NCBI GenBank assembly: GCA_044464175.1
Contig: JBIQLO010000160.1
Location: 1-9,513, forward strand
Origin: JBIQLO01 sp044464175
Lineage (GTDB): Bacteria; Planctomycetota; Phycisphaerae; Tepidisphaerales; Tepidisphaeraceae
DNA length: 9,513 nt
Direction of reading: 5' to 3'
In this document: one piece after another, positions 6,059 to 9,513 of the stretch
Numbering within the stretch: the stretch's first letter is position 1
Layout of the letters: every line of letters starts with the position of its first letter
The notes under the pieces: generated by a model
Told to the model about the DNA's origin: nothing
Databases searched by the model: none
What the model saw: only the letters and a program-made list of their open reading frames with translations
Position numbers and translations under genes: made by a program

Positions 6059-9000
6059 CACCGGCCTCCTTCGCCTTGAATCAGGATCACTTTGAAATCA
6101 TCCTTTTTCAGCGGAAAGGTGATTTGTCCGTCGGCCCCCACCTGCAGGGTCTGGCCACTTTCCACGTCTTTGGCCACGAGCGAGCCGCTGAGGCCCAGGG
6201 CGGACAGGTCGGGCTGAAGGTGAATGTCGCCGCCGTTGCCGTAGTCGGTGACGACGGCCAGCGCGGCCCCCGGCTTACTCAGCAGGATGGATGCCGTTTC
6301 ATCGCCGCCGACCTTCAGCGGGTAATCCTTCTGCCAGTAGTTGTGGACTTTTACCTCCTTCGTGCCGTAGCCGAAATCGATCAGGCGCTGGTAGTTGCTC
6401 CAGTAATCCTTGGCCGAGGAATCCCACGGCTTGATCTCAAAGGCCAGCAGCACGCCGGCGGCCGTGCGGTAGGCCCAGTCGCGCTGTGCCTTTTCACCGC
6501 CGCGAATCAGCAGCAGGGCGATGGGGGTGTTGCCGAACTGGCGGCCGATGCTCTCGGCCAGGATGTAGTCGCGGCTGAAGCGTTTCTGGAACGGGTCGGC
6601 CCCGCTGCGGTCCTCCCAGCACAGGTCACTGGCGGCGAAGGCGAGAATGGGGGCGATGGCGGTGTTGGTCATGTGGACCATGTTGCGGTTGGTCTTGCCC
6701 GCCTCGTGGCCGAAGATGGCGGTGCGGCGGATCAGGTCGCGCATTGCGAAGAGGCCGCTGGCCGGCTGGATCAGGCCGTCGGGGCGCTGGTAGGCCGCCG
6801 TCCCGACGGTGTCGAAGGTGGACTGCATGAAGATGTCATCCCAGTAGATGGCATCGACGAAGGTGTCGTACATCTTCTTGTAGTACCACTCGGCATAGTC
6901 GCGGAAGCTCTCGACGGGGTTGAGGTCGTAGTAGGTGGCCGAGCCGTATTCCCGGTCCCGGTTGGTGAAGGCGTGGCGTTCCCACGGGTCGATGAAGGTC
7001 TGGCCTTCGGGGGTGTCCAGGCGCACGCCGCGCCCGTTGGTGTAGACCAGCACATTTGTCGGCCGGCCGCTCATGGTGCGGAAACCGGCGTTGATGTGGG
7101 CGGGGTAGGGGGGCGACGTGCCGGCGGGGGCTTTGTAACCGGCCAGCCATTTCTTAATGAAATCCTTGTCCACCTGCCCGGTCTTGCGGGTCTTGGCAAA
7201 TTCCTCCCAGAGGGAGAAATCCTGCCCGCGCGGGTAGAGGTCGGCCGCCGCCGTGAGGGAGCCCCAGTACCAGCAGGAGCCGAGGAAGGCCTGCTTCAGA
7301 TGCTGCGGCGGCATGTTCTGGGGCGGGGCGCCATTGACGGTCCAGGCACGCCAGTCGGGCGCCATCGGCTTGATGGGAGTGGCCTGGAAGCCGATCAGGA
7401 TCGTGCGTTCGGCGTCGATTTTTGTCGGTTTGGCGACCAGGTTCAGGATCAGCTCCAGCGTCCCCTCCCTGGTGCGCACCAGTTCCTGGCAGGGGACTTT
7501 CGGGTCGGTGATCCAGCCGGCATCGTTTTCGCCGAACACGCTCAGCCCGCGTTCGGCCCCGCCCACCCAGATGTAGGGGACGTAGGAGCCGATGATGGCG
7601 TTTCGGGCGGCCTTGGCGCCGTTCCAGATCTGTCCCTGCCCTTCGGGGGTTTTGCCGGCGTAGTTGAAGCGCAGGCCGTCGGTGCAGGCGTGCATCAGCG
7701 GCATCTGCGCATCGTCCAGCGGAATCACCAGACGGACCGAATCCAGCTTTTGATCCGTCGGCGCCAGCGAGAGCGTGGCGGTCATCATTCCGTCGTAATC
7801 CCACCGGCTGAGCGTCGATCCCTTGAGCGGGCCGGCCGACCAGGGCGCTTCGGCGGAGGCGCTGGTGGGCTTGTGCTGCGTGAATTTCAGGTCCGTCCCC
7901 TTGGCGGTCCAGGTCTTGCCGCCGGCGCTCACTTCCAGGCGCATCGGCCCTTTGAGCAGAGGCTGGCCGTCGGCGACGACCTGCGCCCACAGGCCGCAGT
8001 CGCTCATCGTGTGCTTGCGCAGGATGGTGTCGACCGTCTGCCCCTCCACCTCGATCGGCGTGAAGGGAGGGATCACCACATCGGATTGGCCCAGCTTGTT
8101 GTGCTCCCATTCAAAGTGATGGCGCACGAAATCGAAGACCTGGGGTTTGATCGTTCCGGCGGTTGTGGGCGGGGTCGCTGAACCCGCAGCGGCACCAACG
8201 CCCCCGCCTGCAGGGTTGAAAGTCACCACCAGCTGATACGTTCCCTCGGCCAGCTCCGGAACCGTCCAGACGGTCTGCGTCTGGGCCTCCTTGAGCGCGG
8301 GCATGGTGGTCTGGGCCAGGGTCTGGTCCTGCCCCTTGGCATTAAGCGCCAGATGAATGGTGCGGATGGTTCCGGCATCGCTCAGGCCCGAGGCGTTCAC
8401 ACGCACCTTCATCTTGTTGTAGTAGGGGTAGTAGGCGAAGGAGGTGGCGATCTGGCTGGCGGCCGAGGCGTTGAGCGTCCAGAGCTCCCTGGGGGCCTGG
8501 AGTTGCCACTCAAAGCCCCGGCGGTAGTAGATCGTCTTGCCGTCGGCCGAGGTGACAAGGATGTGGCTCGCCATCGGTTCGGTGGGCTGCACCGCCCCTT
8601 TGAGCTCCACGGTCCTGGTTTCACCCGCCGCCAGCGTCAATGTCTCCTGCGTCTGCGCGGGAGCGCTGTTTTGGGGATGGTTGCTCACCATCGCCTGGAC
8701 CCGCATCGATTTTTTTGAGGGATTGCGGACCGCAACCTTGATGTCCAGCCCCTGGTTCCCTTCTCCGCTTTGGAGCTGGAGGGTCTGCACCACGGGCGCG
8801 GCCGCATCCCACACCACCACCGGCATCGTCTCGGGCGTGGTGTAGGGCCCCCCCATGGGGGACCATTCGGTCTGCTTGGGCCCGACGCTCTGCTGCCAGT
8901 TGCGCCCGATGCGCAGGCCCATGGGTTTATTCAAATCCGTCCGGCTCACCCCCATATCGCTCCAGGGAATGGCCAGCTCGATGGTCCAGCGGTCGCCGCT

Positions 9001-9513
9001 CACCTTGGTGCCGATGATCCAGTGGCCGCGCCACGCCTGGCCGCCGCCGCTGAGTTTGTAGGCCTGGTCCCAGATCGCCCCTTTGGCGTTGAAGATGGCG
9101 TGGTAGATGGTGCGATTGTCCGCGCCGCTGTGATGGGGGTCGAGAATCAGTTCGATGGTGTCATCCAGCAGGGCGGCCGGGGCGTCGTTGTCGCCGGGCA
9201 TTTTGCTGGCCCGCGCCAGCAGCTTTCCGCCGGGCGGCGTCTGGCTGACCACGGCGATGTAGAGGTTCTTTTCATCCGCGCCCACCCAGAAGCTTGCCTG
9301 CTGAGGGGACAGAGGGGCGGGGCGGCCGAACCGCTCCATCCGGTCGGCGCCGGTCCATTCCCCCGGCTGCACCTGTCCATCGATCGCCGGCGGCTTGTCC
9401 ATCAGGGGCAGCCGGATTTCCGGCGGCTGGAAGGGCTTGTCCCCCGCCGCCGCCCCCCGCGCTGTTGGAACCACCAATAGACAGACCGCCGCACACACGC
9501 CCGCGCTCAGAGC
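6058..9513 (-). CDS. Large secreted CBM9/DOMON-like plus glycoside-hydrolase-like protein (5' partial)
   Basis: The frame stays open to the window edge, so the start lies beyond 9513. The GTG at 9496-9498 falls inside the signal peptide (ALSAGVCAAVCLLVVPTARG) and is not a likely start. Residues are counted from that GTG. About 27-235 form a CBM9/DOMON-like domain (PAIDGQVQPGEW, FWVGADEKNLYIAV, DDTIELILDP, WTIELAIPWSDMG). Beta-rich, Ig-like regions and a G/A/T-rich linker follow. From about 700 to 1070 a TIM-barrel glycoside-hydrolase-like domain shows CWYWG (741), VLVYTNGRG (816), a strand ending AIYWDD (D887, D888) and LCWEDRSG (E962, D963). These acidic residues are catalytic candidates by position only. 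The C-terminus is a beta-sandwich. The layout resembles large DUF6067-type proteins of Planctomycetota and Bacteroidota, whose substrates are mostly unknown. It is probably the first or an early gene of an operon with LamG and CMD genes. Confidence 0.75.
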   Translation of the reverse strand, partial: ALSAGVCAAVCLLVVPTARGAAAGDKPFQPPEIRLPLMDKPPAIDGQVQPGEWTGADRMERFGRPAPLSPQQASFWVGADEKNLYIAVVSQTPPGGKLLARASKMPGDNDAPAALLDDTIELILDPHHSGADNRTIYHAIFNAKGAIWDQAYKLSGGGQAWRGHWIIGTKVSGDRWTIELAIPWSDMGVSRTDLNKPMGLRIGRNWQQSVGPKQTEWSPMGGPYTTPETMPVVVWDAAAPVVQTLQLQSGEGNQGLDIKVAVRNPSKKSMRVQAMVSNHPQNSAPAQTQETLTLAAGETRTVELKGAVQPTEPMASHILVTSADGKTIYYRRGFEWQLQAPRELWTLNASAASQIATSFAYYPYYNKMKVRVNASGLSDAGTIRTIHLALNAKGQDQTLAQTTMPALKEAQTQTVWTVPELAEGTYQLVVTFNPAGGGVGAAAGSATPPTTAGTIKPQVFDFVRHHFEWEHNKLGQSDVVIPPFTPIEVEGQTVDTILRKHTMSDCGLWAQVVADGQPLLKGPMRLEVSAGGKTWTAKGTDLKFTQHKPTSASAEAPWSAGPLKGSTLSRWDYDGMMTATLSLAPTDQKLDSVRLVIPLDDAQMPLMHACTDGLRFNYAGKTPEGQGQIWNGAKAARNAIIGSYVPYIWVGGAERGLSVFGENDAGWITDPKVPCQELVRTREGTLELILNLVAKPTKIDAERTILIGFQATPIKPMAPDWRAWTVNGAPPQNMPPQHLKQAFLGSCWYWGSLTAAADLYPRGQDFSLWEEFAKTRKTGQVDKDFIKKWLAGYKAPAGTSPPYPAHINAGFRTMSGRPTNVLVYTNGRGVRLDTPEGQTFIDPWERHAFTNRDREYGSATYYDLNPVESFRDYAEWYYKKMYDTFVDAIYWDDIFMQSTFDTVGTAAYQRPDGLIQPASGLFAMRDLIRRTAIFGHEAGKTNRNMVHMTNTAIAPILAFAASDLCWEDRSGADPFQKRFSRDYILAESIGRQFGNTPIALLLIRGGEKAQRDWAYRTAAGVLLAFEIKPWDSSAKDYWSNYQRLIDFGYGTKEVKVHNYWQKDYPLKVGGDETASILLSKPGAALAVVTDYGNGGDIHLQPDLSALGLSGSLVAKDVESGQTLQVGADGQITFPLKKDDFKVILIQGEGGR
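6065..6072 (-). promoter_or_regulatory. Ribosome binding site inside the upstream gene for LamG
   Basis: GAAGGAGG on the minus strand lies within the last codons of the large upstream gene, 6 bases before the ATG at 6058. Together with the TGATG overlap it indicates translational coupling of the two secreted proteins. Confidence 0.7.

Noticed and set aside
6076..8181. A 701-codon plus-strand open frame
   Set aside because: It is entirely antisense to the well-supported secreted protein. Long antisense frames are expected where codons end mostly in G or C, and the translation shows only low-complexity V/G/A/D-rich sequence with no family motif.
1..9513. A CRISPR array, tRNA or rRNA gene
   Set aside because: I found no regularly spaced direct repeats of CRISPR type, no cloverleaf with a typical T-arm, and no rRNA-like conserved blocks. 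The only regular array is the in-frame TPR coding repeat.

Overview
The window is a high-GC bacterial chromosome segment. The gene set is a DUF1015 protein, typA/bipA, and a secreted multidomain carbohydrate-active-type protein with a LamG partner. Together with short dispersed-repeat-like intergenic motifs, this suggests the Planctomycetota or a related PVC lineage such as Verrucomicrobiota or Lentisphaerota. That placement is an inference from gene content and style, and no marker gene here proves it.

Layout from left to right. Positions 1-194 (+) hold the C-terminal end of a DUF1015-family protein. Positions 195-396 are intergenic and rich in short repeat motifs. Positions 397-2616 (-) hold a 739-residue STAND-type P-loop NTPase ending in seven tetratricopeptide units of exactly 40 residues each. 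This gene is clearly AT-richer than its neighbours. Positions 2617-2927 are a divergent intergenic region with a second, inverted copy of the repeat seen at 259-371. Positions 2928-4781 (+) hold typA. Positions 4784-5236 (-) hold a small AhpD/carboxymuconolactone decarboxylase-like protein, convergent with typA and separated from it by only 2 bp. Positions 5288-6058 (-) hold a secreted LamG-fold protein. Positions 6058-9513 (-) hold a large secreted protein with an N-terminal CBM9/DOMON-like domain and a TIM-barrel glycoside-hydrolase-like domain. Its start lies beyond the window.

The three genes between 9513 and 4784 share a strand and probably form an operon. The large protein and the LamG protein are translationally coupled through a TGATG overlap. 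They look like a secreted polysaccharide-binding and processing pair. The small CMD protein follows after 51 bp with its own strong ribosome binding site.

The most interesting feature is the STAND-TPR gene. It has different base composition from its surroundings, is bracketed by inverted copies of a roughly 113-bp repeat, and appears to take its -35 promoter element from one of those copies. The simplest hypothesis is a horizontally acquired sensor cassette, possibly for defence or signalling. The sequence alone shows neither its ligand nor an effector.
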